From Ophioceras dolichostomum (taxonomy: Eukaryota > Ascomycota > Sordariomycetes > Magnaporthales > Ophioceraceae): a stretch of 64,000 nucleotides of DNA. The stretch covers positions 119,791 to 183,790 of the forward strand of contig PYST01000036.1 in assembly GCA_003049485.1 (NCBI GenBank). Direction: 5' to 3'. The translations under genes and the position numbers were made by a program. This document shows, piece after piece, positions 1-11,177 of the stretch. How positions within the stretch are numbered: the stretch's first letter is position 1; every line of letters begins with the position of its first letter. The notes under the pieces were generated by a model. The model searched no databases. It was given only the letters and a program-made list of their open reading frames with translations, and had not been told where the DNA came from.

Positions 1-1097
1 TGTTGTTGTTCATGTTGTTGTTGATGCTGTTGCTTTTGTTCCTGCTGCTGCTCTTGTTGCTGTGTCACCGTAATAGCAGACTGGGGCCGCGCTAGAGTTT
101 GAGCGTTGGCATTAGAGTCGCGATCGCGACCGCGGCTACCGGCGCCACCGCCCCAGCTGGCACCATGCTCGACCAGGTCGCGTGAGGACCAGGTCTTGTC
201 GTCGTCGGGAGGTGACGGCGTGTCCACACGCACGACACGGACGAAGCCGTCCTGGCAGGCCGTGGCGATGATGTCGTAGCCCCGGATGTTGCCGGGTGCC
301 CAGGCCACGTCGCGCACGAGACCCCTATGGCCCGTGATCTCAGCAGCGAGGTAGAACTCACGCGACGCGGCGGCAGACGAGAACGAAGCAGCGTCGCGAG
401 TGCGGTAGATGCGCACCGTGTCCATGGCGGCGACCACGAGGCTCAGCGAGTCGGTGGGCACGCCTGCGCGGAGCGCGGTGTAACAAGGATCGGGGTTGGG
501 GTCGAAGCGCACGCGGAAGGAGGTCTCCTCTCCTCTCGCGGGGCGCGCGCAGACGGTGAACTTGTCTAGCGGCGCGTATTCGGCCAGGTTCTCGGGCTGG
601 TCATTCTCCAGCACTTCGAGCGTGCCGTCCGCGGCCAGCAGCGCGAGGTAGGTGTGCCGGGTCTCGTCGTTGTGCTTGAGCGAGAAGGACCGGTACGGCA
701 GGCGGCTCGACTTGTGCTCGTACGCGGCCTTTGCGCTCTCCTTGTTGCGCTGGCTAAACCTGCGCCCCGGCGCGGCGGCCGGGTCTTCGGCCCAGAGCTT
801 GAAGCGGCCCTCGATGCCCAGGGACGCTACCAGGTTGGGGTAGATGGTTGGGGGCAGCCATTGCAGCTCGAGGATCTCGCCGCCGTGTGCCGTCCAGTTG
901 TCGCAATGCCGCCAGACCCCGTCCTTGTGCCGGTTGAACACCCGGATCTTGCCATCTACCGACCCCGTCGCGCAGCGATCCCCGTAGCTGTTGAAGGCGA
1001 CCGCCTGCACCAGGTCCTGGTGGCCATGCTTCATGATCAGCTCGAACTTTGGTTGCTCCCCTCCTACTGGAGGCTCAAGAACCAATGGCGGCGCCAT
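1..1097 (-). CDS. seh1: Nucleoporin Seh1-like WD40 protein (C-terminus off the window)
   Basis: WD40 beta-propeller protein of the Seh1/Sec13 family. Seh1 is known as a subunit of the Y-shaped (Nup84/Nup107) nuclear pore complex and of the SEA/GATOR2 complex on vacuoles. Read on the minus strand from ATG at 1097, the frame is open for 365 codons without an intron and leaves the window at base 1, so it is 3' partial. The N-terminus has the family signature HQDLVQAVAFNSYGDRCATG followed by DGKIRVFNRHKDG and TAHGGEILELQWLPP. A later blade reads ITGHRGLVRDVAWAPG. The visible C-terminal end is Gln-rich (CAA/CAG-rich DNA at 1-70), a low-complexity tail rather than a blade. The start is the first in-frame ATG, about 20 residues ahead of the first repeat, as usual for fungal Seh1. 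The family is certain; the exact C-terminus is unknown. Confidence 0.93.
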   Translation of the reverse strand, partial: MAPPLVLEPPVGGEQPKFELIMKHGHQDLVQAVAFNSYGDRCATGSVDGKIRVFNRHKDGVWRHCDNWTAHGGEILELQWLPPTIYPNLVASLGIEGRFKLWAEDPAAAPGRRFSQRNKESAKAAYEHKSSRLPYRSFSLKHNDETRHTYLALLAADGTLEVLENDQPENLAEYAPLDKFTVCARPARGEETSFRVRFDPNPDPCYTALRAGVPTDSLSLVVAAMDTVRIYRTRDAASFSSAAASREFYLAAEITGHRGLVRDVAWAPGNIRGYDIIATACQDGFVRVVRVDTPSPPDDDKTWSSRDLVEHGASWGGGAGSRGRDRDSNANAQTLARPQSAITVTQQQEQQQEQKQQHQQQHEQQ

Positions 1098-2256
1098 TTG
1101 TTGCCACTTTTCTCCCCAGACCGCCCTCCTCTATCCCTGCTATTCTCAAATTTCTCAAATTTCTCCCAAGGCGCAAGGATAGGTATGGAAGCCACACAGC
1201 GTTCTTAACAAGCAAGGGAGGTCGGTTCGAGAGGTGGTCAGTCCCGCCCTGATCAACGGCACTGAAGTGGAGTGTGTGGGGATGGCCCAAGCTCTTAGAT
1301 CTCCAGCACTGCCAAGCTTGAGACAAACAGGCCTATTTTCCAAGACAACATTACCGCCAAACCGAGCGGTCGGGATGCTTCTAAACATACTACGACTACG
1401 TAGGTACCTATTCGGGAATTGCCTAGCGGCTTATTCCCCTGACAAGTATACGACCGTTAATTAGACTGGTCCTCGACAGCTGCGGAAGAGATTGACTTCA
1501 CATATGTTTGACACAATACACATACGTGCCCCCACAACGTTCAGTTTGCACGCTGATGAGCTGGCACCATACATATTGCTGAGACATACGGACGTATTTG
1601 ATGTCCTTTACCACAGCAGCAGTGAGACTTCAACAGTGAGACTAGAAGTGCCAGTCGAGGGGCCACGCCGCACGGAACGCTCTCCACTGTAACCCGCCCG
1701 CACGCCACCTCGATACCCTGGCATTTATATTATCGATAGGGCCGGCCCCGCCAAAATTTAGGGGTTGCGCGTCAGCGGCTTCCCATGTGAAAGGTTGACG
1801 AAGAGATGATGCATCGTGGCCACTCTTGACTGAGGGTTGTGGTATCCTGACATTGTCACAGCCGACGGATACCTGCACTTCTCCCACCAGCTCTTTCCTT
1901 TTCTTTCTCCCTTGTATCCCCAATCGTATCCAAGACTTGAGCGTCTTTGCTCATTGCCATTCTTTTTCTACCTGCCAGTGGCGCCAACTTTTCATTCGTA
2001 GTACATAATTCGTTGCACTGGAGGTCAACTGCCCGTTCTTTCCCGCGCCATCCCCTTTCGCTTGATCAGCTACCTTCTCTCTTCCATATCATTAACCCGA
2101 AGCGCGCCATTCCCTGACCCTACTCGACACCCCAGCAGCCGTCACTCCAAAACTTCCTCCGCGACCGACCTGCGCATCGGTACTGCCAACAATGCGCCTC
2201 ACGAAGCCCTGATCCCCCCGACCCTCGCCCCTCATCGAAAACAAAAGTCGGAAAAC
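1098..2256. other. Divergent intergenic region between seh1 and alg7
   Basis: No gene is visible. This 1.16-kb stretch holds the upstream regions of both flanking genes. It contains a perfect 10-bp palindrome TAGGTACCTA at 1401-1410 and a pyrimidine-rich leader ahead of alg7 (about 1880-1960 and 2040-2120). The alg7 frame is open upstream to 2062, but that extension contains no ATG. Confidence 0.6.
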
Positions 2257-3669
2257 ATGACGGCAAGCACGAATAACGGACACGACCTCTCGAGGACCGA
2301 GACGCTAAGTCTCCTCTCCCTCACGGCAGCATGCGTCGGCGTGCTGGCGAACACCTTCCAGGGCGACGGCGAGCCCCTCATCGCCTCCTTAGCCCTGAGC
2401 GGCGTCGCCTTCTCGGCCAGCTACGCCATGATCCGCTGGCTCGGCCCCACCTTCATCAAGGCGGACATCAAGGGCGTCGACATGAGCAAGACCCACAAGC
2501 GGGAGATCCCCGAGTGCATGGGCGCCGTGTGCGCCGTCGTGTACCTGCTCCTCATCATGGTCTTCCTGCCCTTCCCCTTCTACAAGGACATCGTGGCCGC
2601 GACCAGCGGGGGCGGCAACCGCGACGTGGTGCTGCACGTCGAGCCGCCGGTCGACATCCAGCAGGGCCGATTCCTGCACCGCTTCCCGCACAACAAGCTC
2701 GCCTCCTTCCTGTCGGCCGTCATCTCGCTCCAGTCCATCACGCTGCTGGGGATCGGCGACGACCTGTTCGACATCCGGTGGCGCCACAAGTTCTTCATCC
2801 CCGCCTTCGCCGCCATCCCTCTGCTCGTCGTGTACTTCGTCGACTTCGGCGTCACCTCTGTCGTGGTGCCGATCCCGCTCCGCCCTTACCTGGGCGAGCT
2901 CATCGAGCTGGGCCCCCTCTATTACGTCTATATGACGGCCGTCGCCATCTTCAGCCCAAACAGCATCAACATCCTGGCGGGCATCAACGGCATCGAGGTC
3001 TCGCAATCCATCGTCATCGCGCTGCTCATCGCCCTCAACGACTGCCTGTACCTCTTCACCCCCTACCCGCACCCGGCCACCGACAGCCACCTGTTTTCGT
3101 TATACTTCCTCCTCCCCTTCCTGGGCGTCAGCTCCGCCCTCCTCTGGCACAACTGGTACCCCGCGCGCGTCTTCGTGGGCGACACGTACTGCTACTTCGC
3201 GGGCATGGTCTTCGTCGTCGTCAGCATCCTCGGCCATTTCTCCAAGACGCTCATCCTGCTGCTGATTCCGCAGATCTTCAACTTCGTCTACTCGGCGCCC
3301 CAGATCTTCGGGCTCGTGTCCTGCCCGCGCCACCGCCTCCCCCGCTTCCACGCGCGCACGGGGCTTATGGAGCCGTCCGTCACGCCCTGGACCCCCGAGC
3401 GCCAGCCCCGCGCCCCAATCGCCGCGGCGCTGAAGCTGCTGGGGCGCCTGGGCCTCCTGCGCGTCACGCTCGACGACGAGGGTGCGCTGTTCGTCGAGAC
3501 GTCCAACATGACCATCCTCAACCTGTGGCTCGTCTGGCGCGGGCCCATGACGGAGCGGAGGCTGGCCGCGGAGATTACCGCGCTGCAGGCCGTCTCGGGA
3601 TTGCTAGGGCTCTTCATCCGGCACCGCCTGGCGCTCCTGGTCTTTAAGGAAGACAACTGGAGCATTTAG
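2257..3669 (+). CDS. alg7: UDP-GlcNAc:dolichyl-phosphate GlcNAc-1-P transferase (Alg7/DPAGT1)
   Basis: Catalyses the first committed step of N-glycosylation, transferring GlcNAc-1-phosphate from UDP-GlcNAc to dolichyl phosphate in the ER membrane. It is the known target of tunicamycin. Intronless, 470 residues from ATG 2257 (yeast Alg7 is 448). Hydrophobic segments span the whole protein. Family motifs are visible in order: DMSKTHKREIPECMG near residue 75-90, LGIGDDLFDIRWR with the acidic pair near 165, the NSINILAGINGIE loop near 235-247, a conserved Asn-Asp (ALND) near 260, and FVGDTYCYFAGM near 305. The start was chosen because it is the first ATG; the frame upstream is open but has no ATG and reads like leader. 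It is convergent with set3 across about 1.5 kb. Assignment is secure. Confidence 0.97.
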   Translation: MTASTNNGHDLSRTETLSLLSLTAACVGVLANTFQGDGEPLIASLALSGVAFSASYAMIRWLGPTFIKADIKGVDMSKTHKREIPECMGAVCAVVYLLLIMVFLPFPFYKDIVAATSGGGNRDVVLHVEPPVDIQQGRFLHRFPHNKLASFLSAVISLQSITLLGIGDDLFDIRWRHKFFIPAFAAIPLLVVYFVDFGVTSVVVPIPLRPYLGELIELGPLYYVYMTAVAIFSPNSINILAGINGIEVSQSIVIALLIALNDCLYLFTPYPHPATDSHLFSLYFLLPFLGVSSALLWHNWYPARVFVGDTYCYFAGMVFVVVSILGHFSKTLILLLIPQIFNFVYSAPQIFGLVSCPRHRLPRFHARTGLMEPSVTPWTPERQPRAPIAAALKLLGRLGLLRVTLDDEGALFVETSNMTILNLWLVWRGPMTERRLAAEITALQAVSGLLGLFIRHRLALLVFKEDNWSI

Positions 3670-5182
3670 GGCCGGTTTTTTTTTTCGGTTGCGAAGGGTC
3701 TCGATCGGATCTTGAGGATTACCATAAAATACAAGAAATTTCCAAGGTTGTATGCATAATGTAGATGAGGGAAAATAAGGCGCCAGGGGTCGGCAATGGG
3801 ACCTGTGTTTGGTTTTTTTTTTGGTAATCTGTATTGCTCGAATCTGCGAGTGCTTTGCTCGATACCCTTTTCCACGGTCTGTTGAAGGCCTGTATCCACC
3901 ATACATCATCCAGCGGGTGAGCTAGGCCGGGGTTATCATAGATTTCATACATGTAAATGTCCTTCGTGGAAAATTTCTCTGCGGACATCTCTCTCGAGGT
4001 CGTCACGTCGGATGGTCGAGACCGGCGAATGTGAAGTAAAACATGAGTTGCGGCCTGCTGATGAAAACATCGATTCCTGTAATCGCAACGTTCGACGTGG
4101 CCTCATCGGTCCTCAATCTTTGGCACCGAAGGGGTTCTTCTCACCTATCTGATAGCGCACCGAAGCAGTTAGTGGGCTCAAAGTCCGGTAATGTGCAAAA
4201 GACGTGCAGCTGATCTGCAAGCCAGATGAGCAGCACCATTTCAATGTTCCCGACTAAGTACGCCAACGGCCAAGAGTTCATCATCAGTTCATCTGTACAT
4301 CGTCATCACGCCGGGCGGGACCGTCGGGGGCACCAGAAAAGCCCCCCTACTGCCCCCCAGCTTTTGCTCCCATTGCGTTCTAGAAATACAACGCCGGGCC
4401 AATCAATGAAGAAAAGGCTCGAAGACCAGACGTAATGACAGGTAGGTTAGGTACCTAGCATGAGAGAATTTCCACCCCCGAGTTCGGGGCAACCATTTCC
4501 TTCCCATCCATTTCCCTTTGAAATGTGTTTCCCCCAAATTCCGACCGTCCCAGTCAAGGGTCACCTCCCAACCGCCCAAGTGAAGAGAGAAAAAAAAAGA
4601 GACAAAAGAAGGGTCCGCTGAAGCAGGAAGTAAGAAGGATATAAAGAAACAGAAAATAACCAGAGAAAATACTGGGTAGGAAGGTACCGAACATGAACCC
4701 CGTCTCCTCGCACAGTTTTCGTTCCGACATGCTGGGAATATAGTATACGAAGCTGCCACCGTCATGAAAACAATATAAAAGGACCGGATAACACGGCAAT
4801 AAATGGGGAATAGAATGAATAGAACCCAACCGAATGTAGAATGAAGGGGAGAGAGAGCTGGAGGTAATAACTAATAAAAGACTCCCAGAACGCCAGATAC
4901 CTGGGGCAGGTGTCCACACATCGAACCTAAAAAAAAAAAATTGTGCGAAAATAATCGGATCCTCTCGAAGACTCGCCCGCCGCGCCCGATACGTCTGCAA
5001 GCTCTGTTTCCCTAGGTAGGTAGATATATGTTGTTGAACTGCCGACGAACACGAATGAGCATCCTGACTGAACAGGAGAAGGAGGGGAGAGTTGGTACGT
5101 TGCCGTTGGCATGGCACAACAGTCGTGACAGGCCCAAGAGCAACGAAAAAAGCCTCTTCTCAGCTAAGGTGGGACGCATCCG
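3670..5182. other. Intergenic region between convergent alg7 and set3
   Basis: No gene is supported. It should contain both 3' UTRs. Visible features are short A/T runs (T9 near 3677, T9 near 3812, A11 near 4928), a TAGGTACCTA palindrome at 4448-4457, and weak open frames without conserved content. The stretch 4560-5030 is AT-richer than the flanking coding DNA. Confidence 0.55.
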
Positions 5183-8122
5183 CTATGAAGAAGCCCCATT
5201 AACCGCGGCTTCTGCTGGGGCAGCTGGCATCGCCGGATGCGACGATGCAAGTTCGCTGATGACGGCGGCGGCGGCCTTCTCCGTCGAGGGAGATTCTGAG
5301 GCCGTGATGGCAGGCCCGTCGACGCTCGTGGCCGACTTGGGGTCGTCCTGGTTGGAAGTCGAGGCCTTGAGGGAGGACGTGCCGACCGACGGGCGACTGG
5401 CCGCCGCCTTCCTGCTCTTGGTGTAGTCACTGAGGCTGAGCTTCTTCTTGACAGGACTGGGGTTGGCACCGGCGACGCCGTTGGTGGCACCGAGGGGGTG
5501 TGGGCTGGTCAGGTTGGTCGAGAACGGCGACTGCACGACGGAGCTGGCCGATACTGGCGTTGTTGCGGACGAAACGGCAGAAGGGATGCCGCCGGTGTTG
5601 AAGGTGGGCACTGGAGGCATTTGGACCCTGAGCTCAGGCGATTTGTTCTTGCCTGAAGCACCTGGAGAAGGTTCTGTGATCAGAACCGGTGGCGGTTGTG
5701 GTCTGGCTGCGACGGGAGAGGTAGGCGCAGGCGCGTCTAGCATTGGCGTGTCGACGACGGTGTCTGCTCCCGACGCTGACTCCACAGGATCGCTTTCAGA
5801 TGCAGGAGGAACTGCTGTTAGCACCGCGGGCGGAGGGGCCATTTGTTTCGAGTCGACTGCTGGAGGCGCGATCGAATCGATAACCATGGCATCGGACGTG
5901 GCACTCTGTGAGCCGGTAGATTCCCGCTTCTTCCTGTTCTCTTCCTCTTCTTGCCGTACCCTGTGACGGTTTTCGAGTAGTATCTTGGAAAGCGACTTGA
6001 ACTTCCGCCTGGGCACAGGCGTCTGCGCAGCCTCGCTGTACCACTCGCCTTCTACAGGGTCAGTCTGGACGCTTGCGTCACAGTAGTTACCGCGAGGCGC
6101 TACTGATGCGTGGCGGGACAGGGGAACCGAATCGTGGCGCGAGGTGGGGTGGTGCTTGAAGGGATTTGCGCCTGGCGAGACAGCGGTGGACGGCGAGCCG
6201 GACTTGCTGCGAGAAGTCCCCGCATCGACGTATTGAACACCGTTGAGTTGTTGCCCAGCTGAAGCCTTAGCTTTGGGCTTGGATGTGCTCGCAGAAGAGG
6301 ACGTGGTGCCATCAGAGACACGTTTCTTCTTCTTTGGAGGACCTGGATGCTGCTCCATGCGTCGGAATGAGTCCTCGACCATCGCCACCTTGCGCTTGTC
6401 CCTATCGGTCGGCTCGGTGAGTATGCCGAGGGTGTCGAACGAGCCCTGACGAGGCGCTGGGGTTGTGGTCAGTGCCGGGGTCATGTCTCGGCTCGGCGGC
6501 TTGCTTCGAGAGGACCCCGACACAGACAAAACATCTCCGTCGGGGCCGTCGTCCGCTCGTCCTTCGCTGGCCGCTCTGCTGTTCGTTGCGTGGCCTGTGC
6601 TTGTGGGGGAAATGGTGGTGGTCTTGGCCTTGCGCGACTTCTTCTTCGTCGCACCCCTAGCCTGTGTTCTTGCCAAATAATTCCGGTGAAAGCGGCGGAA
6701 GGCGCAATTGTTGCCGAGGTCACAGGCGCACCCGCCATACTCAGAAAGGATGGAGTGGAGCCAACCCGCGAGCGTTTTGTACTCTGTTTCATCCATCTCT
6801 TGTTGCTGTTCGTGCGAGCCATGTTCTTCGTCATCGAGCCCCAACAAGTGGAGAATGCGTACCCTCTGCTTCTTCGGGAGGCGGAAATCCCATGCGATTG
6901 TGATCTGTTCATTCGCAGCAATATGCCGGTCGCTGACGAGCCAGAAGTGGTATTCAGCGCTGCCAGATAGAAAGGTGTCGAGGACGGAATTGGGTTTGCA
7001 GCTGCGACGAACGTAGCGCGCGCGGGAGCCCTCGTTCCTGGTGTCGATGTACAGAGGCAACATCTCGTGGAAGAACACGAATGGCAACGGCGAGCTGAAA
7101 TCCTCCCAGCGATTCGCCCTGTCGGCTGAGTAGTCTTTCTGGAAGCCGATCAGTCCATTCAACTCAATGAGCGGGACATCCTTGTCGATAGCGACCGGCG
7201 TGGTCAAATACTGTAACCTGACGATTGTATCTGACGATATTGCGAGCTTCCTGGTCTCGAGCTGTGGCGGACGCTTGATCGAGTCGATGTTGGGCGGGAG
7301 TGGCCGGAAAACGTCGTCAAACTCCTGCCCTGTCTCTTGTCGCAGCTTCGCAGGCTCACGCAGCCAAAGCGACATTGTGTTGGATATGTTCAAGCTCGCA
7401 AACGAGTTTGTCTGTACGGTCTGGATGTCGGTCGAGCCGTGGTCGGCGAGGAAACCTTCGGAGAAAACGTACATGTCGAAATCTGGCGGAAGGTCTGGGG
7501 GCGAGCTGGCCGGGCTGGGTGGTTGTCCATGGTTGACACTCGCGCGACCAGGAGCGATGGGAGGGCTTCGCTTGGGGGCTTGTGAGCTGATTGATTGGCT
7601 CACTTTGTGGGAGTTTTTGGGCTTCTTCGCCGGAGCAGGCTCATGCGACGATGCCTGCTTCGTCGCGTCGGTCGCGGGTTGTGTAGGTACTTGTATCTCG
7701 GTCGGCTTAGGCTTCTTCTTGTGGCTCTTGGCCGGCGGGCGCTTCGCCTTCTTGTCGATGGCGGCTGTTTCTAGTACGGGCAAATTGTTGAGTCGCGACC
7801 GTTGGCGCTCGATTGCCAGCTGTCGGTCGAGGGGGCGAGGCTTGCAATCGGCGCAAGAGTGTGCAAAGTCTGCGCGCAACGCGTCCTCGATGTTGTTGGG
7901 GTAGTAACACTCAATGTGTTGCCACGTCTCGCACGTCTCGCAGTATATCGTGTTCCCGTCGTCGTCGGGGAACCTGCAGATACACTTGATAGTGTACGGC
8001 TCTTCCTCCACGGTCTCGGCCTTGAGTGTGACATCTTGGGCAGAGACGGAGGGGACGGCAGGAGGCGCGATCAGACTCGAGGGTGCGATCTGCGTCGACA
8101 ACGGCGGCAGCTTTTCGGTCAT
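5183..8122 (-). CDS. set3: PHD-finger/SET-domain protein, Set3-like subunit of a histone deacetylase complex
   Basis: Single-exon gene of 979 residues, start ATG at 8122. A PHD finger lies at residues 47-93, with the Cys4-His-Cys3 ligands visible as C47, C49, C61, C64, H69, C72, C90 and C93. A SET domain follows at about 295-420, then a Cys-rich patch (GGCACDLGNNC) near 463-473. This order matches yeast Set3 and animal KMT2E/MLL5, which act in the Set3C/Rpd3-type deacetylase complexes, with the PHD reading methylated H3K4. The usual NHSC of active SET domains is RRSC here (372-375), and the usual catalytic Tyr region reads TIAWDF (408-413), so methyltransferase activity is probably absent, as in the family. 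The C-terminal half is Ser/Pro/Ala-rich and disordered. It is nuclear by inference. Confidence 0.93.
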   Translation of the reverse strand: MTEKLPPLSTQIAPSSLIAPPAVPSVSAQDVTLKAETVEEEPYTIKCICRFPDDDGNTIYCETCETWQHIECYYPNNIEDALRADFAHSCADCKPRPLDRQLAIERQRSRLNNLPVLETAAIDKKAKRPPAKSHKKKPKPTEIQVPTQPATDATKQASSHEPAPAKKPKNSHKVSQSISSQAPKRSPPIAPGRASVNHGQPPSPASSPPDLPPDFDMYVFSEGFLADHGSTDIQTVQTNSFASLNISNTMSLWLREPAKLRQETGQEFDDVFRPLPPNIDSIKRPPQLETRKLAISSDTIVRLQYLTTPVAIDKDVPLIELNGLIGFQKDYSADRANRWEDFSSPLPFVFFHEMLPLYIDTRNEGSRARYVRRSCKPNSVLDTFLSGSAEYHFWLVSDRHIAANEQITIAWDFRLPKKQRVRILHLLGLDDEEHGSHEQQQEMDETEYKTLAGWLHSILSEYGGCACDLGNNCAFRRFHRNYLARTQARGATKKKSRKAKTTTISPTSTGHATNSRAASEGRADDGPDGDVLSVSGSSRSKPPSRDMTPALTTTPAPRQGSFDTLGILTEPTDRDKRKVAMVEDSFRRMEQHPGPPKKKKRVSDGTTSSSASTSKPKAKASAGQQLNGVQYVDAGTSRSKSGSPSTAVSPGANPFKHHPTSRHDSVPLSRHASVAPRGNYCDASVQTDPVEGEWYSEAAQTPVPRRKFKSLSKILLENRHRVRQEEEENRKKRESTGSQSATSDAMVIDSIAPPAVDSKQMAPPPAVLTAVPPASESDPVESASGADTVVDTPMLDAPAPTSPVAARPQPPPVLITEPSPGASGKNKSPELRVQMPPVPTFNTGGIPSAVSSATTPVSASSVVQSPFSTNLTSPHPLGATNGVAGANPSPVKKKLSLSDYTKSRKAAASRPSVGTSSLKASTSNQDDPKSATSVDGPAITASESPSTEKAAAAVISELASSHPAMPAAPAEAAVNGASS

Positions 8123-11100
8123 AATCGTGTTGAGGCCTCAGAGGGTCCGAGTTGTTCCGAGGCAGGGTATAATATTTATCTGCACGGTATGGAGGGCATG
8201 ACGGCGCGAAAATCGTGGAGTCGATTGCCGCCAGGCAGGGTCGAGTCGAGAAGCACCGCAAGCAAGTGTGGTGGTAACCGTGTCATCCGATCCAGATGTC
8301 CGTGGGATTTCGAGGCAGACGCTATCTCTCGAAATGAAAGACCGGCATGAGAAAGGGAAGTTGGCTACAAAGGACAGACAAGCCACTCTTCCCAAGGCGA
8401 GGATGCTCGGGCTGCCCAGACGAGACAGTGACCAAGTGGCACGAGTCGACGGAGAAGGCGAGGGCGCGCGACGAACAAAGCGCGCTGAACAATGCAGAAA
8501 ATGTGCCTAGGAAGCAAAGCAATGGAGAGAGCCTTACTGCAGATCAAAGGGATCCGCGGCGACAGTTCGAAAAGGATCACAGCGATTGAAGGTAGGAAGG
8601 GTGTGTCGAGAAAAGCGAGAGATCGGTCGCGGAGGGCGTGAGAGCGATGCGCCTCGAAGAACAAAGAAACTTAATTCGTGTTGAGTGCGGTGGACAGGCT
8701 GGGAAAAGGAGAAACAAAAGGGACCTCGAGGGAAGATCGAGTCTGGAGGTTGACAGAAGGGAAATTGGGCTGAGGATTGTCAAAAGAAGATAGGTAGAAT
8801 CGAGGTGAGTGTTGCGGGAGGAAGGAAGAGAAGACGGGAGAGAGAACAGAATGAGAGGGGGCCACACAGTTCTCTGTCCAAGAGCGAACGATCAGACAGG
8901 CAGAGCAGAGAGAGAGAGGAGAGAGAGAGCGCACGCTGTGAGGCCACTGGCCAATGGGGGGCGATTCCCCTTGGAGCACTGGGCACTGCACTCACTCCCA
9001 CCTGTAATCTGTTTTTTTTCGTCTCTACCGGCAAAGCACCCACTGCACCACTGCACCGTGTGCTTTCACGCGCCTAGCACTGGCATGATGGAACCTTGTA
9101 TCCCTGTGCACCACGAAAAGGCTACCGTGCCTTAGGCACTAACCCGTGTTGGTCAGGCACCAAATGACGGCCTGGGGAGAGGACATGAAATGAAGCAGCA
9201 CGGCAGCCCGCTTGAGCCACCTACCTGTGCAGACGACCGCTATCGAGAAGAACATGACCAGCGCCCGAGTCTGCCACGATCGAACCAGATAGAACAGCAG
9301 AATCTGCGATGACACGTGATTGCCACAAAAAGGGAAGGGAGGATACCGACCGAGTGGTCTTCTTGCCTGTGCGCAGCGACGACATGGCGAGGGATGAGGA
9401 CCGGTGAGCAGGAAGTTGAAGGGGAAAACGTGAGTTGATGGACTGCACTGAGAAGGCTGGAGCAGCGAGTTGTAGCGAGCGAGAAAAGAGGCTCTTGGGG
9501 AGTGGCAGGGAAAAACCCAATCCGAAAACCTACTGAGAGTGAGGAGGACGGAGCATAATAAGAACGGAAAGGGACAGGGGATGCCCTGTGGCGGACAAAT
9601 TCGGCCCATCATTCCAGGATCCGATAGTGGCGGATATCATTGACGACAGGGCCTGGACTGCAGAAGTCGGCTGTTTGATGTCTTGTCACTCCGGAGCAAG
9701 TGCACGTGTTTGAATCGTGCAGTTTTGGTCAAGTCCTGTTGTCTATCGGTTGAATCCTTCGAGGCCGAGGACATATTCGTAATTCAGGCATGAGAGGGGA
9801 AGACGAAATCGTGGAAAGGAGGAACAACAACCGTTCGCCTTGGGAAGTAATTGGTGAAGGATGAGGGATTGACGTGGAGGCTCAGTCAATCGAAGCCACT
9901 ATTGAGATGACAAGAGTGATGCTGGAAGCTCATGTGAGGTACGTAGCCTAATTTTCGACACTGTGCAGCTGCTCTCTCAGCAGCGTTCGCAACAACTCCA
10001 GCAGAAAGTGTCCAGCAGAGAGTGCTTCTTTGCATGACGTTAACCCGGGCTCACAATGTCCTCTCTTCAAGAGAGACGGCACAGTAAAAAACCAATCATG
10101 TTGCTGCTACATGCACGGCTTGAAGAAGGATCGAGGAAGGTGAAAGTCGAGTACACCATCTCAAATCAAGTTCTGATTCATTGGAGCAGGCGAGGCAAGT
10201 AACTCAGGCTATCAGGCTCGTCCTTGAAGTTCGCCCAGTGTGAGGGGGTGAAAGCCGGGATAAACCCATCACTCGTAGAATCGAAGGTTTGCGCCATCAA
10301 TCCTAAAAACCCGACTGGACTTGGCTGTCAGGTTAGGTGGCCACCAAAGTGCCCGCTTTCCCCCTCTCCGGGAATATCAGGAGGAGCCCATGTGCACATT
10401 TATGATCCATCTCACGAGAATCTGACCCAGCGCGATAAGAGGTGTGGCTATGCTTGCGGCACCCATCCCAACATTTTCTTCCAGTCCAATCGGGCTCTGG
10501 TTTCGGAATTGGCGACGGACTGTCTTCAGCAACACCGACTTCCAGAGCTGGCTGCTATTTTATGTATGTACACCCACTGTGGAATGTAAAAATACCTCCC
10601 GCCTTGTTACAGCGAGAGGAAAGTTGCCTATCGGCCCACCGGACTCCTGACCACCCATACCCCGATGGCCGACGGGAACAACTCGTTATATAAAATAAAG
10701 AAAGTGCCCTGTGTTCTGAAATCGGAACTTAAGCTGCCGGTCCCCGTGCTCCATTCAAAATGCAAAATCATGATTTTCCTCTTTCTTCGCACGAAAGCGT
10801 AACGTGAGGTTCTCAAGGAGTGTGCAGGCAGGTCAGCCGGCCAGCTGAGCCTTCCTGGCCTGTGCACCCATTCCTCTTGGGAAGGTCTTGGCGGCCCCTC
10901 ATCAAGCGCTCATGCCCGCTCTCTCTGCGGTCCCACAATTCAGGATGTGGAACATGGGACTCATGACGCATTTCCGGGCCTGCGTCCCCCCAACCACTCC
11001 TCATTGCGGGCGCCACATTGAGGCCTCATTCGCTGACCACCACTTCTTCTGTCATCGTCTCTCTAGCGGACTGTTGGCCCTGAGTTGAATTTGTCGATTT

Positions 11101-11177
11101 CTTGCTTGGAGATCACAGCAACTCATCGACACGTCAAGCGAATCTCCTCCTTCGCATTTCCCCTACCGTCCTCAACG
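8123..11177. other. 3-kb intergenic region upstream of set3
   Basis: No convincing gene on either strand. The part nearest set3 (8123-8900) is likely its promoter and leader. It carries purine-rich DNA, including a degenerate GA tract at about 8898-8930 (pyrimidine-rich in the set3 sense). Open frames up to 157 codons exist at 9139-9612 (-) and 10224-10589 (+), but they show no domain, no splice logic and no signal sequence I recognise. Confidence 0.5.

Noticed and set aside
2062..2256. 65-residue N-terminal extension of Alg7
   Set aside because: The frame is open but contains no ATG before 2257, and the sequence reads like a CT-rich leader.
2331..3647. 438-codon frame overlapping alg7
   Set aside because: Arg/Pro/His-rich shadow frame of a GC-rich coding region; alg7 motifs are complete in the other frame.
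8898..8930. GA-rich tract as a possible array or element
   Set aside because: Degenerate and short; simple purine bias in a promoter.
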